From assembly GCF_000154785.2 (NCBI RefSeq), contig NC_015730.1, positions 744,001-808,000 on the forward strand: a stretch of DNA of 64,000 nucleotides. Reading direction: 5' to 3'. Both the position numbers and the translations under genes were made by a program. The notes under the pieces were generated by a model. The model did no database searches. It saw only the letters and a program-made list of their open reading frames with translations, and was not told where the DNA came from. Within the stretch, counting starts at the first letter, position 1. The number at the start of each line of letters is the position of its first letter. Shown one piece after another: positions 45,817 to 55,410 of the stretch. The stretch comes from Roseobacter litoralis Och 149. Lineage in GTDB: Bacteria; Pseudomonadota; Alphaproteobacteria; Rhodobacterales; Rhodobacteraceae.

Positions 45817-48330
45817 TCAGGGTGAATGCGATTGATCCGCCCGCAATCCCTCAAGGTCGATGCCGCGTTTTTCGGCGCTGGCGCGTACTGCTGAGCGTAG
45901 TTTTGCACTGCGTGAGAGCAAACGTCGGAAGCGGTGTTCATCAAGGACGAGGAAGGTTGACGGCGCAATGGCACGCGCTTCAACGCGGATTTTTTTCTTT
46001 ATCAGAATTGCCATTTGCCCGAACATCTCTCCGCGTCCCAACCGCCAGGACTGGCCTGCACTTTCCAACTCAACTGCGCCGGATGCGATGAAGTAGACCT
46101 GCTTGGCGGCACTGTCTTTCGTGATCAGCAGGTCACCGGCATTGGCGTATTGCGTCTTGAACGCGCGGCATAGCCGTTTCACGGCAGCTTCATCGAGGCC
46201 TACGAAGAGTGGAAATTGCCGGATCAGCTCCACACGTTGAAGCGCCAGATCAAGCAGCGGGCGGTCTTCAATCGCAGCGCGTCGCGTCGTGAGGTCCTGC
46301 ATCAGCGTGGTGTGAACTTCTGCGCCAATCAAACCATCGTCGCGCATGGTGTTGTACTCTCGCTCTTCGATGCGAAGGACGGTCCGCCTGATGAAGCGAC
46401 GCTCGAGTTCCTCAGCATAACCGGGGTATTGCAGGCGCAAACCCTCCAGCGCAGTTTCGACCATCTCGATACGTCTTGTGAGCATTTCCTGCAAAAGATC
46501 TGCAAGCCTGCGGCCATATATCCGGCGTATGCGACCCTCGATGAATGTTCCCATATCCTTGAGGATCAAACGTTGTGACAGGAGTTGTTCGAAGCGGTCA
46601 GCCGTCATTCGCGCCAAGGGGAATGATATGCCCAGACGGCTGTTCAGCAGCACGGCGGTGCGAAATGTCTTGCCGTAGGCCACGGAGCGGCGCGCGGCGC
46701 GTTGATAGCCGGTGCGCCCGCCAGTACGGGCGGCCTCAATCAGCCGATCCGCATTCTGGATCACCTGTTCGGCCATCCGCGCTGATATCGTGCGTTCCCG
46801 GACCCGTTCGAGTATCATGTCACGCTCAAAAGCAGCCAGTGCGATCAAGCCAAGGGTGACACGGTCCCGTTCCAGAATATCGTCAGCGTCCTCGGCCAGT
46901 TTGACTGCTGTATCCAGCCGCTCACCGAAATGTTTTGCTTCTGCGCGCACGATGTCATGTGTCAGATCGTAGTTCTCCGAAGTGCGCGCGACATCCTCCC
47001 GCACCGTCTGCAGCGCTACTGCAACGACTTGCCGCGACAGCGCATCTTCGATCGGTGACAGGCGGTCCAGACCAAGCCGACGGATCACCGTACGCAGGGT
47101 GGTTCCTTGCACCATCAGTGTGAAAAGCGTGAACCCGGTGGCGAGAATACCCACCACGCGCTGTAGTTCGCCCGGCACTCTTGCGCTTTCGGTGACGGCT
47201 AGAGCAAGTGCCAGCGTCACAGCACCACGCAGACCGCCCCAAAGAATGGCAACACGGTACTGCCGTTCTACCGGGGGTGAAATGCGTAGAATGGTCAGCA
47301 AGGGCAAAAGCCCAAACAGGATGACGACACGGGCGGCAATGGCCGCGAGAATGACCACGACAAGCAAGAAAAGATCACCAAGGCGGACTTCTTCAAGGAG
47401 GCGGGGAATAAGAAGGGCGGCGAGGATAAAGATCAGCGCCCCTGCCCAATGGGCCAGCAGTTCCCAGACTTCGCGCAGGTTCGCCCAGGATTGCGGCGAC
47501 AACCTGCCCGGTCCTGTCAGGTTCAGGGTTAGACCTGCAACGACAACGGCAATCACACCGGAGGCCCCGACGCTTTGTTCTGCGACGATATATGCCAGAT
47601 AGGGCAGCGCGACAGAGATTGAGATTTGCGCCAGCTCATAGCGTGCGAACGCCGCCATGACCCAGACCGCACATCGCGCGGCCAGCCAGCCGATCAGCGC
47701 GCCACCGATGATCAGCAATGGGAATTGCATGAATGCGTCGCTCAGAGTGGGGTCTGGGATGCCGAGCATAACGAACCCCATGAACAGACCAAACAGCGCG
47801 ATGGCCGCAGCGTCGTTCAGCAGGCTTTCTCCCTCGATGATCCGGGACAAACGCCGTGGTGCCGAGATGGACCTGAAGATCGACACCACGGCAGAAGGGT
47901 CCGTCGTGGAGACAATCGCGCCCACCAGCAGGCAGGCCATCAAAGGCAAAGCACTGACAGAGGCCAGCGCATAGCCCACCGAAAGCGTCGCCACGACCAC
48001 GGCAACGACGGCAAGGGTCAGGATCGGCACCCAGTCGTCGATCATACGCCGCAGGTTCATGCCCAATGTGGCCTGAAACAGCAAAGTTGGCAGAAAGACA
48101 TAGAGGAACACGTTGGATTTGATTGGCAGGCCAAGGATCGCCTCGGCCACGGGGTTGAGCACATCCGTCAGATCCGTACGCAGGAAGAACAGCGCGCCCA
48201 CCCCGATCAGAATGCCGACCAGTGCCAGAATAACCGTATAGGGCAGTCGTAAACGCGCGGCCAAGGGCTCTGACACCCCGATGACGAGGAACAGCGACGC
48301 GATGATGGTTGTGATCACTACGATATCCAT
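45817..48330 (-). CDS. CPA1-type sodium/proton antiporter with cyclic-nucleotide-binding domain
   Basis: 837 residues. Twelve or so spans (about 1-420) form a CPA1/NhaP antiporter with STTDPSAVVSIF and the ion-binding EGESLLNDAAAIALF. A long helical cytoplasmic region follows (about 430-670). A cyclic-nucleotide-binding-like domain occupies about 680-800 (LFVGLDEAAVKRLCRAF, GAVELESAGQSWRLGRGEMFGQMAIL). It would exchange sodium or potassium for protons across the inner membrane, with the tail sensing a nucleotide or acting as a regulatory module. Antiporters of this layout occur in bacteria and in sperm NHE proteins. Single gene; no coupled neighbours. Confidence 0.9.
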   Translation of the reverse strand: MDIVVITTIIASLFLVIGVSEPLAARLRLPYTVILALVGILIGVGALFFLRTDLTDVLNPVAEAILGLPIKSNVFLYVFLPTLLFQATLGMNLRRMIDDWVPILTLAVVAVVVATLSVGYALASVSALPLMACLLVGAIVSTTDPSAVVSIFRSISAPRRLSRIIEGESLLNDAAAIALFGLFMGFVMLGIPDPTLSDAFMQFPLLIIGGALIGWLAARCAVWVMAAFARYELAQISISVALPYLAYIVAEQSVGASGVIAVVVAGLTLNLTGPGRLSPQSWANLREVWELLAHWAGALIFILAALLIPRLLEEVRLGDLFLLVVVILAAIAARVVILFGLLPLLTILRISPPVERQYRVAILWGGLRGAVTLALALAVTESARVPGELQRVVGILATGFTLFTLMVQGTTLRTVIRRLGLDRLSPIEDALSRQVVAVALQTVREDVARTSENYDLTHDIVRAEAKHFGERLDTAVKLAEDADDILERDRVTLGLIALAAFERDMILERVRERTISARMAEQVIQNADRLIEAARTGGRTGYQRAARRSVAYGKTFRTAVLLNSRLGISFPLARMTADRFEQLLSQRLILKDMGTFIEGRIRRIYGRRLADLLQEMLTRRIEMVETALEGLRLQYPGYAEELERRFIRRTVLRIEEREYNTMRDDGLIGAEVHTTLMQDLTTRRAAIEDRPLLDLALQRVELIRQFPLFVGLDEAAVKRLCRAFKTQYANAGDLLITKDSAAKQVYFIASGAVELESAGQSWRLGRGEMFGQMAILIKKKIRVEARAIAPSTFLVLDEHRFRRLLSRSAKLRSAVRASAEKRGIDLEGLRADQSHSP

Positions 48331-48570
48331 AGGGATCAGATATCATACGGGCCATTGCGCGTATGTAAAAACACGCGGCCCTGAAGAGGAAAAACGATCA
48401 GTATGCGCAGCGGTCACGCCCGCACAGGACTGATGATTTAAGCGTGCCGTTTTGCGCCTGGAGGAAAGGCGCAGACTGCCAACGACAAGAACTGGTTTTG
48501 CCCGTTTTGTAACAGCGGCAAAGCAAGCGCATTGAGAAAGGTCAGGCCCTTGTCGAAGCGTTTTGTCGGC

Positions 48571-48957
48571 TCAGGGTGAATTGGTGCGCCAGAACGCGGT
48601 CGCCGTGGCGCATTCCGCTTCGTGAAATGTGGCCGCTTCAGGTCCCGAAGCATCGCCCTCAAAGCGTCCCACCCGCGCTGCGCAGTCGAAAAAGCCGGGA
48701 GCGGGCAAGCCTTCCCTTGCTTTGCTGATCACAAGCGCGGCGATCAAGGGGCGGGATTGGGCGGCGTCTTGTTCGATCAGAACCTCAAGCGCGACCGTCA
48801 ATTGCTGTATTGTGTTTGGCGGTGACAGGTTCAAATTCAATGCGAGCGCCTGATAGGTGATCGGCGTTGATTGCCCCGCAATCTTGCACAGATGCGCGCG
48901 AACCCGCTCTGCCAAATCGTGGGCTGTGGTTTTGGTACTGGTCAAATCAGATCTCAC
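48571..48957 (-). CDS. Conserved-looking hypothetical protein
   Basis: 128 residues, GTG start, not recognised. The N-terminal half is helical with a winged-helix-like pattern (AERVRAHLCKIAGQSTPITYQALALNL, then LSPPNTIQQLTVALEVLIEQD). The C-terminal part reads LIAALVISKAREGLPAPGFFDCAARVGRF and ends in a short Ala/Thr-rich tail. There is no signal peptide. A DNA-binding or nuclease-inhibitor-like role is possible, but no family can be named. It is separated from the ABC operon by 231 bases. Confidence 0.6.
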   Translation of the reverse strand: MRSDLTSTKTTAHDLAERVRAHLCKIAGQSTPITYQALALNLNLSPPNTIQQLTVALEVLIEQDAAQSRPLIAALVISKAREGLPAPGFFDCAARVGRFEGDASGPEAATFHEAECATATAFWRTNSP

Positions 48958-49188
48958 AAGGTGCGATTGTGCGCGTTCCGTTTTGTCTGAAGCCTCTGCG
49001 CCATGCGGTCAACGTCTGAAACGCTGACCCCGATTAGCGCGCCTGCCCGGAAAGTAATACGCAGCGGCCTCTGAATCCGACCTATCATAGAATCCGAACG
49101 AAGGCAGTTCGGTTTTGTGCTGTTTGATATATGGGCAAAGAGCAGTGTGCGACCCACTTTGATGAGGATCGAAATGTCTGCCTTGTCC

Positions 49189-49917
49189 TCAGTGATTGAG
49201 TATCTTTGACAGAAAGTCCTTGGCGCGATCACTTGCGGGGTTGTCAAAAAACTCGGTGGTTGGCCGGTCCTCGATAATCGCACCCTCATCCATGAAAATG
49301 ACCCGGTCGGCGACCTTGCGCGCAAAGCCCATTTCATGGGTCACGACCATCATGGTCATCCCCTCCTGAGCAAGCTCCACCATGACATCAAGCACCTCCT
49401 TGATCATTTCGGGATCAAGGGCGGAGGTTGGCTCGTCAAAGAGCATGGCAATCGGGTCCATCGCTAAAGAACGCGCGATGGCAATCCGCTGCTGCTGTCC
49501 GCCCGAAAGCTGACTGGGGTACTTACTTGCGTGATCCTCCATGCCGACCCGGGTGAGCAGTTTCTCAGAACGGGCAACGGCCTCTGCCCGGCTGCGTTTG
49601 AGGACTTTTTCTTGGGCAAGGCACAGGTTTTCCAGCACAGACATATGCGGATACAGCTCAAAGTGCTGGAACACCATGCCGATGCGCGAGCGCAGAGCCG
49701 TCAGGTTGGCCTTTTTGGCCGTTACCTCATCGCCGTCCACGACAACGCGGCCTTCCTGCACCGGTTCCAACCCGTTGACGCATTTTATCAATGTCGATTT
49801 CCCAGACCCCGATGGGCCGCATACCACGACAACTTCGCCCTTGGTCACGCTGGTTGTACAATCGCTCAGAACTTTGAAATCGCCATACCACTTGCTGATT
49901 TTGTCGATGCTGATCAT
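49189..49917 (-). CDS. Polar amino acid ABC transporter ATP-binding subunit (GltL/GlnQ type)
   Basis: 242-residue ATPase with all motifs intact: Walker [12 protein letters not shown]-loop [12 protein letters not shown], signature LSGGQQQR, Walker [13 protein letters not shown] and H-loop [10 protein letters not shown]. It powers uptake through the two permeases encoded just before it and shares four bases (ATGA) with the second permease gene. Last gene of a four-gene operon for an acidic amino acid or similar sulfonate. Confidence 0.95.
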   Translation of the reverse strand: MISIDKISKWYGDFKVLSDCTTSVTKGEVVVVCGPSGSGKSTLIKCVNGLEPVQEGRVVVDGDEVTAKKANLTALRSRIGMVFQHFELYPHMSVLENLCLAQEKVLKRSRAEAVARSEKLLTRVGMEDHASKYPSQLSGGQQQRIAIARSLAMDPIAMLFDEPTSALDPEMIKEVLDVMVELAQEGMTMMVVTHEMGFARKVADRVIFMDEGAIIEDRPTTEFFDNPASDRAKDFLSKILNH

Positions 49918-50570
49918 GTGCTCATCCGGGACTTGAGGCTTCGCACGAGCATTGAGCCGGAGAAGCAGATTACGAAATAGACGACGGCGGCAAAGAGGTA
50001 CATTTCAACCAGCCTGCCTTCGGTGCGCGCCACGATGGACGACGCCGTCATGAAGTCGCGCAGGGAAACTACGAACACCAGCGAGGTATCCTGAAACAGG
50101 ATGATGCACTGCGTCACAAGGATCGGGATCATGTTGCGAAAGGCTTGCGGTAAAACGACATAGCGCTGGATTTGCCAATAGTTCAGCCCGGTGGACTGGC
50201 CCGCATGGACCTGACCCTGTTTCACGCTTTGAATGCCGGCACGCATGATTTCGGAATAATACGCGGCCTCAAACAGGACAAAGGCGATCAGTGCGGAATA
50301 AAAGCTGCCGATGGGGCGTCCGATGGCCAGAGGCACCAGAAAGAAAAACCAGAAGATCACAAGGATCAGGGGCACCGAGCGGATCAGGTTCACATAGGTT
50401 GCGGCGACCATCGCCAGTGGTTTGATGCCCGACAGGCGTGCCAATGCAAGTAACGTGCCCAGAACGATGCCGCCGATGATCGACAGGAAGGTCAGCCACA
50501 GGCTGAGTTGCAGGCCTTGCCACAGGAAGGGCAGGGAGTCCCAGATCAGGTTGAAATCAAAATCTTCCAT
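49914..50570 (-). CDS. Polar amino acid ABC transporter permease (GltK type)
   Basis: 218-residue His/Glu/Gln/Arg/opine-family permease with about five spans. It carries the ATPase-docking motif region [20 protein letters not shown] and the [10 protein letters not shown] segment. It follows the sister permease after 3 bases and overlaps the ATPase gene, showing coupled translation. GltJ/GltK-type pairs import glutamate and aspartate in enterobacteria. Confidence 0.93.
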   Translation of the reverse strand: MEDFDFNLIWDSLPFLWQGLQLSLWLTFLSIIGGIVLGTLLALARLSGIKPLAMVAATYVNLIRSVPLILVIFWFFFLVPLAIGRPIGSFYSALIAFVLFEAAYYSEIMRAGIQSVKQGQVHAGQSTGLNYWQIQRYVVLPQAFRNMIPILVTQCIILFQDTSLVFVVSLRDFMTASSIVARTEGRLVEMYLFAAVVYFVICFSGSMLVRSLKSRMST

Positions 50571-50573
50571 CGC

Positions 50574-51293
50574 TCAGCCCTCCTTTCCGACATAGCCCGG
50601 AATGCGGGTATATTTCTCGAGGATCTGCATCAGGATCGTCGCGATCAGAGCGATGCAGACGTAAATCACAGTCGCAGCCGTGAAGGCTTCAAACCCCTGA
50701 AAGGTGTATTCAGCGATCTGCTGGCTTTGGGCGGTCAGTTCCAGAAGGCCGATGGTCAGCGCCAGTGAAGAGTTTTTGAAAACGGTCAGAAATTCGGATG
50801 TCAGCGGTGGCACGATCATGCGAAATGAAATCGGCAGCAGGACGTATCGATAGGTCTGCGATACGTTCAGGCCATGGGCCGTGGCGGCAGCGGTCAAACC
50901 GGGTGGGACGGTTTCGATTCCCGCACGGACCTGCTCGGCGATGCGCGAGGCTGTATAGAGGCCCAGTGCGACGACAGCGGTCACGAATTCGGGGTTTGGC
51001 ATGTCGCGTTTCATCCAGCGGCCCCAGTCGTCGGGCACCATCTCTGGAACGGCAAAATACCAGATGAACATCTGCACCAGCAGCGGCACGTTGCGGAAGA
51101 GTTCAACATAGGTGGCGCAGATGGCCCGGATGAAACGATTTGGCACCGTCTTTCCGACCCCGACCAGCACGCCGATCACAATGGCGATGCACCAGGCGCT
51201 CAGCGCGACCGAAACGGTCCATCCAAAGCCACTGATCAGCCAGCTGAGGTATTGCTCCTCAAACAGAACGGCCCAGTTCCAATTGTAGTCCAT
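50574..51293 (-). CDS. Polar amino acid ABC transporter permease (GltJ type)
   Basis: 239-residue sister permease. The docking region reads VPPGLTAAATAHGLNVSQTY and LPISFRMIVPPLTSEF, with an N-terminal periplasmic segment NWNWAVLFEEQYLSW as in GltJ. It starts about 60 bases after the binding-protein stop, behind a stem-loop, and heads the membrane and ATPase part of the operon. Confidence 0.93.
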   Translation of the reverse strand: MDYNWNWAVLFEEQYLSWLISGFGWTVSVALSAWCIAIVIGVLVGVGKTVPNRFIRAICATYVELFRNVPLLVQMFIWYFAVPEMVPDDWGRWMKRDMPNPEFVTAVVALGLYTASRIAEQVRAGIETVPPGLTAAATAHGLNVSQTYRYVLLPISFRMIVPPLTSEFLTVFKNSSLALTIGLLELTAQSQQIAEYTFQGFEAFTAATVIYVCIALIATILMQILEKYTRIPGYVGKEG

Positions 51294-51316
51294 CAGTCGC
51301 GCCCCGCATATGAAAA

Positions 51317-51343
51317 GACCGGCGGGCTATCTGCGCGCCGGTC
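51317..51343 (-). terminator. Intra-operon hairpin after the amino-acid-binding protein gene
   Basis: Eight-base-pair stem GACCGGCG / CGCCGGTC in the 60-base gap between binding protein and first permease. On the minus strand it is followed by TTTT, giving a terminator-like shape. It probably lets most transcripts end after the binding-protein gene. Confidence 0.65.
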
Positions 51344-51353
51344 CGGTTTTCGC

Positions 51354-52220
51354 TTACTCTGGCAATGCGCCGAGTATGAACGCCGCCTGCAAGAGCGGAT
51401 CCGCAGGCACGCCAAGTGGGTCGAACCACTTGGAATAGATCTCAACAATTTCTCCGGTGCGGAACACTTCCGCGAGGGCTTTCTTTCCGACCAGCTCAAA
51501 AGCGCTGTCGTCACGGCGGACCATCAAGGCGTAAGGGTCAAATGACAGGAAATCACCGACAACGGCGAAATCATCCGGGTTCTTTGATTTTGAAATCAGA
51601 CCATGCAGCAGGATGTGATCGGTCGCGTAAGCGTCCACACGGTCAGTTTCCAGCGACAGCATGCCTTCGGCGTGATCGCGTACGGGCAGGATCTTGACGT
51701 CCAGCCCAGCAGCCTCGACAGCGGCCATGACGGCGCGTTCGTTGGTTGTTCCTTGGGCGAGAGCCACAGCCATGCCATCAAGATCGGCAACTGAGTTGAT
51801 GCCTGAATCCTTGCGCGTCAGGATTTTGGTGCCTGTCACAAACGTTACCGGCAGGTATTCGACTTGCTGCTGGCGCGTCAGGTTATTGGTGGTTGAACCA
51901 CATTCCAGATCAATGGTGCCATTCGCCATCAAAGCGATACGGGTCTTGGGGTTGACCGGCACATATTTGATGGTCAGTTCCTGATCCAGCTCTGCGGCGA
52001 CGGCATCGACGATTTTCATGCACAGATCAATCGAATACCCAACCGGGTTCTGGTTCTCATCAAGATATGAAAAAGGCACGGAACTTTCGCGGTGTCCGAT
52101 GACGATCTCACCACTTGCGGCGATTTTGTCCAGCGTGCCACCGTGACCATCCGCCATCGCAACCGGGGCCGACAGGCCCAGTGCAACTGCCGCTGTCAGT
52201 AGTGTGTTCTTAAATAGCAT
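51354..52220 (-). CDS. Glutamate/aspartate-type ABC transporter substrate-binding protein
   Basis: 288 residues with a signal peptide (LFKNTLLTAAVALGLSAPVAMA). The mature start DKIAASGEIVIGHRESSVPFSY closely follows E. coli GltI (the VGHRESSVPFSY core). The ligand Arg regions and the DLECGSTTNN loop typical of acidic-amino-acid binders are visible. The ATG at 52220 has AAGGAG 8 bases upstream; longer readings are not supported. A regulator, a CuyA-like enzyme and a racemase lie next to the operon, so the ligand could be L-cysteate or aspartate. First gene of the operon. Confidence 0.92.
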   Translation of the reverse strand: MLFKNTLLTAAVALGLSAPVAMADGHGGTLDKIAASGEIVIGHRESSVPFSYLDENQNPVGYSIDLCMKIVDAVAAELDQELTIKYVPVNPKTRIALMANGTIDLECGSTTNNLTRQQQVEYLPVTFVTGTKILTRKDSGINSVADLDGMAVALAQGTTNERAVMAAVEAAGLDVKILPVRDHAEGMLSLETDRVDAYATDHILLHGLISKSKNPDDFAVVGDFLSFDPYALMVRRDDSAFELVGKKALAEVFRTGEIVEIYSKWFDPLGVPADPLLQAAFILGALPE

Positions 52221-52531
52221 TCGGGTACTCCTTGTTGATTGATAAGCTCGACGCTGTTGTTCTGATCTGAAGCCCAATCACTCCGTCAGATATGCGCAGC
52301 TAGGGAAAAAGTGAGCGTTTTGCATAGATTAAAGGTTAACCGTCTTGCTGCGCGCTAGTCTAATGCAAACTTCGCTCGCCAAATTGCGAGAACGGCAACT
52401 TAAGGGTTGACCGGTTTAGCCCGACGCACCGACGTTCGCCATATTGAACGGGTAAAGATGCCAGCGCGCGGGGTCGGTGACGGGTGACCCTTATCAGATC
52501 GAATGGAACGCCCGGCGTCGGCGTTGCCCGC
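52221..52531. other. Intergenic region upstream of the amino-acid ABC operon
   Basis: About 310 bases between the LysR gene (upstream, same strand) and the binding-protein gene. It should contain the operon promoter. A short CTCGC / GCGAG inverted repeat near 52376-52392 is the only symmetry noticed. No gene is supported. Confidence 0.45.
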
Positions 52532-53476
52532 TCACTGAACGTCAGACACAGCATCGTTCGAGGGTTTCGCCAAGCCGTTCAAATGCACAGGCAATGCGAT
52601 GCTCGAAAGCACATTGCGCCAAGTGACATCTGACTGTGAGCTTTGACCCTCTGACAGGCGAAAAGCCTTGATATCCAATGTCTGGGTCGGAAGCTGGTCT
52701 TCGAGAGAAATCAGCGACCCGTTGGCCAGCGCGCCCACAACCAAGGAACGTGGCAGCCACGCCACGCCAATTCCCCCAAGCGCGAATTCATAAGCTGCGA
52801 GCGTCAGCGCCGTTTCCGCCTTTGACACAATCTGCAAACCACTTGGCAGCCGTGGGCTGATGTTGCGTTCAAAAACCTGTCCCAGAAACACGTCGGAGGG
52901 GTAACTTATGCCGGGGATCTGCGACATCTGCGCGATATCGGCCAGATCGGGCGCGCAGACGGGGATCAGGACGTCACCGCCAAGGGTCAGCACGTCAAAG
53001 GCGCGTTCAAAGAACGGCGTTTGCACCCCCGGCAAGGTGTACATGACCACGAAATTGACCTCACCTGACAGCAAGAGCCTCAGACATTCCTCTTGATTGC
53101 TTGAACGCACCCTGACCGAAACATCAGGGTCCGCGGTGAGCGCGCGCACGATCCACGGCGAAACGGTTGTGGTGATCGCGTGCTGGCAGGCGAAACTCAA
53201 TGCCACGCCGGTCTGACTGGTCGCCATTTTCAGCTTGAGCCTGATTTTGCGCAACCGCATGCTGATGTCGCGCAGTTCCGGTGCAAGCGCTTCGACCCCG
53301 GGCATCAACGTGACGGGTTTACGCCGGCGGTCAAAAAGCTCTGTGCCGATACTGCTTTCGATGAGCCGCACGCGACGGGTAAAGGCGGATTGCGTCAACA
53401 TCCTCTTCTCGGCGGCCCGCGCCAAGGACCCGTTGTCCAGAACGGCCAGAATATCGTCGATCCATTCCAAACGCAT
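52532..53476 (-). CDS. LysR-family transcriptional regulator
   Basis: 314 residues with an N-terminal winged helix-turn-helix (LDNGSLARAAEKRMLTQSAFTRRVRLIE, with the recognition helix SAFTRRVRLIE) and a periplasmic-binding-like effector domain. It is divergent from the CuyA-like gene across about 120 bases that hold a TTGCG-N5-CGCAA box. It lies upstream of the ABC operon on the same strand. It probably activates the enzyme pair, and perhaps the transporter, in response to the substrate. The effector is not readable from sequence. Confidence 0.9.
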   Translation of the reverse strand: MRLEWIDDILAVLDNGSLARAAEKRMLTQSAFTRRVRLIESSIGTELFDRRRKPVTLMPGVEALAPELRDISMRLRKIRLKLKMATSQTGVALSFACQHAITTTVSPWIVRALTADPDVSVRVRSSNQEECLRLLLSGEVNFVVMYTLPGVQTPFFERAFDVLTLGGDVLIPVCAPDLADIAQMSQIPGISYPSDVFLGQVFERNISPRLPSGLQIVSKAETALTLAAYEFALGGIGVAWLPRSLVVGALANGSLISLEDQLPTQTLDIKAFRLSEGQSSQSDVTWRNVLSSIALPVHLNGLAKPSNDAVSDVQ

Positions 53477-53503
53477 TTAAATCCACTCCGAATGATGTAA
53501 AAC

Positions 53504-53518
53504 TTGCGATTTCCGCAA
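53504..53518. promoter_or_regulatory. Candidate LysR box
   Basis: TTGCG-ATTTC-CGCAA, an interrupted palindrome containing the T-N11-A core of LysR sites, in the divergent promoter region between the LysR gene and the PLP-enzyme gene. It lies 78 bases before the enzyme ATG. Confidence 0.5.
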
Positions 53519-53595
53519 TTTAGAGGCAGCAATTTGCATTAGCATTCAGGGTTCGTCAAACGTAAACAGCGGATATAGCAAATTAAGGATCCAAA

Positions 53596-54609
53596 ATGCA
53601 TCTTGCCCGCTTTCCCCGCCGTTTTCTTGCGCACTTGCCCACACCATTGGAGCGCCTTGACCGCCTGACCCGGGAATTGGGCGGGCCGGAGATCTGGATC
53701 AAGCGGGATGATTGCACCGGCATGTCCACAGGCGGCAACAAGACCCGCAAGCTGGAATTCCTGATGGCAGAGGCGGAATTGGAGGGGGCCGATATCGTGC
53801 TGACCCAAGGCGCCACGCAATCAAACCACGCGCGTCAGACAGCGGCCTTCGCGGCAAAGATGGGCATGCAGTGTCACATCGTGCTCGAAGATCGCACGGG
53901 ATCGAATAACGCCAACTATAACAACAACGGCAACGTTTTGCTGGATCATTTACATGGTGCGACGACTGAAAAACGCCCCGGCGGCGGCGATTTCAATGCG
54001 CTGATCGAAGAGATGGCCGTGGAAATGCGTGCAGATGGCAAGAAGGTTTACACCATTCCGGGCGGTGGGTCGAACCCGACCGGGGCTTTGGGTTATGTCA
54101 ACTGTGCCTTTGAAATGCTGAATCAGGTGAACAGCAGCGGGATCAAAATCGACCACATGGTCACGGCCACCGGAAGTGCGGGCACGCAGGCGGGTTTGAT
54201 TGTCGGGCTGAAGGCGATGAACGCGCAGATTCCCCTGTTGGGCATCGGCGTGCGCGCACCCAAACCCAAACAGGAAGAGAACGTCTATAATCTGGCCTGC
54301 AAAACGGCTGAAAAACTGGGCTGCCCCGGCGTTGTGGCGCGCGAAGACGTCGTGGCCAACACTGATTATGTGGGCGAAGGCTATGGTATCCCCACCGACA
54401 GCGGTCTTGAGGCCATTCAGATGTTTGCCGAGCTGGAAGCGATCCTGCTGGATCCTGTCTATTCGGCGAAAGGGGCGGCAGGGTTTATCGATCTGATCCG
54501 CAAAGGCCACTTCAAAAAGGGCGAACGTGTGGTTTTCCTGCATACCGGCGGCTCTGTGGCCCTGTTTGGCTATGACGCGGCGTTCGATTTTTCAAACCGC
54601 TGGTCCTGA
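53596..54609 (+). CDS. PLP-dependent L-cysteate sulfo-lyase or D-cysteine desulfhydrase
   Basis: 337-residue fold-type II PLP enzyme of the ACC-deaminase/D-cysteine desulfhydrase group. The PLP Lys is in [11 protein letters not shown] (about residue 51). [15 protein letters not shown] contacts the substrate carboxylate, and [12 protein letters not shown] holds the cofactor phosphate. The sequence style ([25 protein letters not shown]) recalls CuyA, the L-cysteate sulfo-lyase of roseobacters, which yields pyruvate, ammonia and sulfite. D-cysteine desulfhydrase is the close alternative. AAGGA precedes the ATG. It is translationally coupled (TGATG) to a racemase-family gene, which would suit handling of D- and L-forms. 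Confidence 0.8.
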   Translation: MHLARFPRRFLAHLPTPLERLDRLTRELGGPEIWIKRDDCTGMSTGGNKTRKLEFLMAEAELEGADIVLTQGATQSNHARQTAAFAAKMGMQCHIVLEDRTGSNNANYNNNGNVLLDHLHGATTEKRPGGGDFNALIEEMAVEMRADGKKVYTIPGGGSNPTGALGYVNCAFEMLNQVNSSGIKIDHMVTATGSAGTQAGLIVGLKAMNAQIPLLGIGVRAPKPKQEENVYNLACKTAEKLGCPGVVAREDVVANTDYVGEGYGIPTDSGLEAIQMFAELEAILLDPVYSAKGAAGFIDLIRKGHFKKGERVVFLHTGGSVALFGYDAAFDFSNRWS

Positions 54610-55316
54610 TGGCGGATGCGTTTCGGCGCGTCGGTGTTCTGGGTGGTATGGGCGTCGAAGCGACGATTGCCCTCATGCAACGGGTGCATGGTGCGACCGC
54701 TGGGCAGGACGATCAGGATCACGTGCCCCTTATTGTGGATATGAACCCGCAAGTTCCGTCCCGTATCCGCCATTTAATTGAAAAGGACGGGCCCGATCCG
54801 GGACCGGTTCTTGCAGAAATGGCGGTCAGGCTTGAACAGGCGGGTGCAAAAGCGCTAGCGATGCCCTGCAATACTGCACATCTATACGCCCCGCAGATTA
54901 AGCGCAGCGTCAGCATTCCGCTTTTGCACATGCCGGAACTGGCCTGCGCATATGCGGCGCGGTCCATGAAACAGGGTGAGATTGTCGGTATTCTTGCCTC
55001 GCCGGCGACGAATAGCACGGGTTTGTTCAAAGACCTTTGTGCACAAAACGGGACTGTGTCGATCTTTCCTGAAGAGGAAAATGATATTCTGGCCGCCATA
55101 CGCAGAATCAAGAACGCGGGCCCGGGCGACGCGGACATCGACCTGCTGGAGCGTGAGGCGCAAAAGCTACAATCCAGAGGAGCCACCTGCGTGATCATTG
55201 GCTGCTCTGAGTTTTCCCTTGCAAGTCAGCGCCTTGCGTCCCCGGTCCCGGTTGTGGATACGCTTGATGTGCTCGCCCATGCGGTCGTTGCGTTTTCAGG
55301 CGCACGGGCAAAATAG
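54609..55316 (+). CDS. Aspartate/glutamate racemase-family protein
   Basis: 235 residues of the Asp/Glu/hydantoin racemase superfamily. The N-terminus is RRVGVLGGMGVEATIALMQR. The two catalytic cysteines are present, in MPCNTAHLYAP and in IIGCSEFSLAS. It is a cofactor-independent two-base racemase by family. The start overlaps the stop of the CuyA-like gene. Candidate substrates are aspartate or the aspartate analogue cysteate; this follows from context only. Confidence 0.87.
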   Translation: MADAFRRVGVLGGMGVEATIALMQRVHGATAGQDDQDHVPLIVDMNPQVPSRIRHLIEKDGPDPGPVLAEMAVRLEQAGAKALAMPCNTAHLYAPQIKRSVSIPLLHMPELACAYAARSMKQGEIVGILASPATNSTGLFKDLCAQNGTVSIFPEEENDILAAIRRIKNAGPGDADIDLLEREAQKLQSRGATCVIIGCSEFSLASQRLASPVPVVDTLDVLAHAVVAFSGARAK

Positions 55317-55410
55317 CGTCCCCGTCAGCGATGCGTTGGCCGCCTGTGCGCTGCCTCGACAGGTGGTCGGTTTTCACATGTGCAAATCGACCACCGCAGT
55401 GCGCAGGTTC

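Noticed and set aside
46982..48252. Two long plus-strand frames (206 and 208 codons)
   Set aside because: They lie opposite the antiporter membrane domain and are low-complexity Arg/Thr/Gln-rich shadows.
48453..48473. TGCGCCT / AGGCGCA hairpin as terminator
   Set aside because: It lies about 100 bases past the small hypothetical gene, has no T-run on either strand and could be chance.
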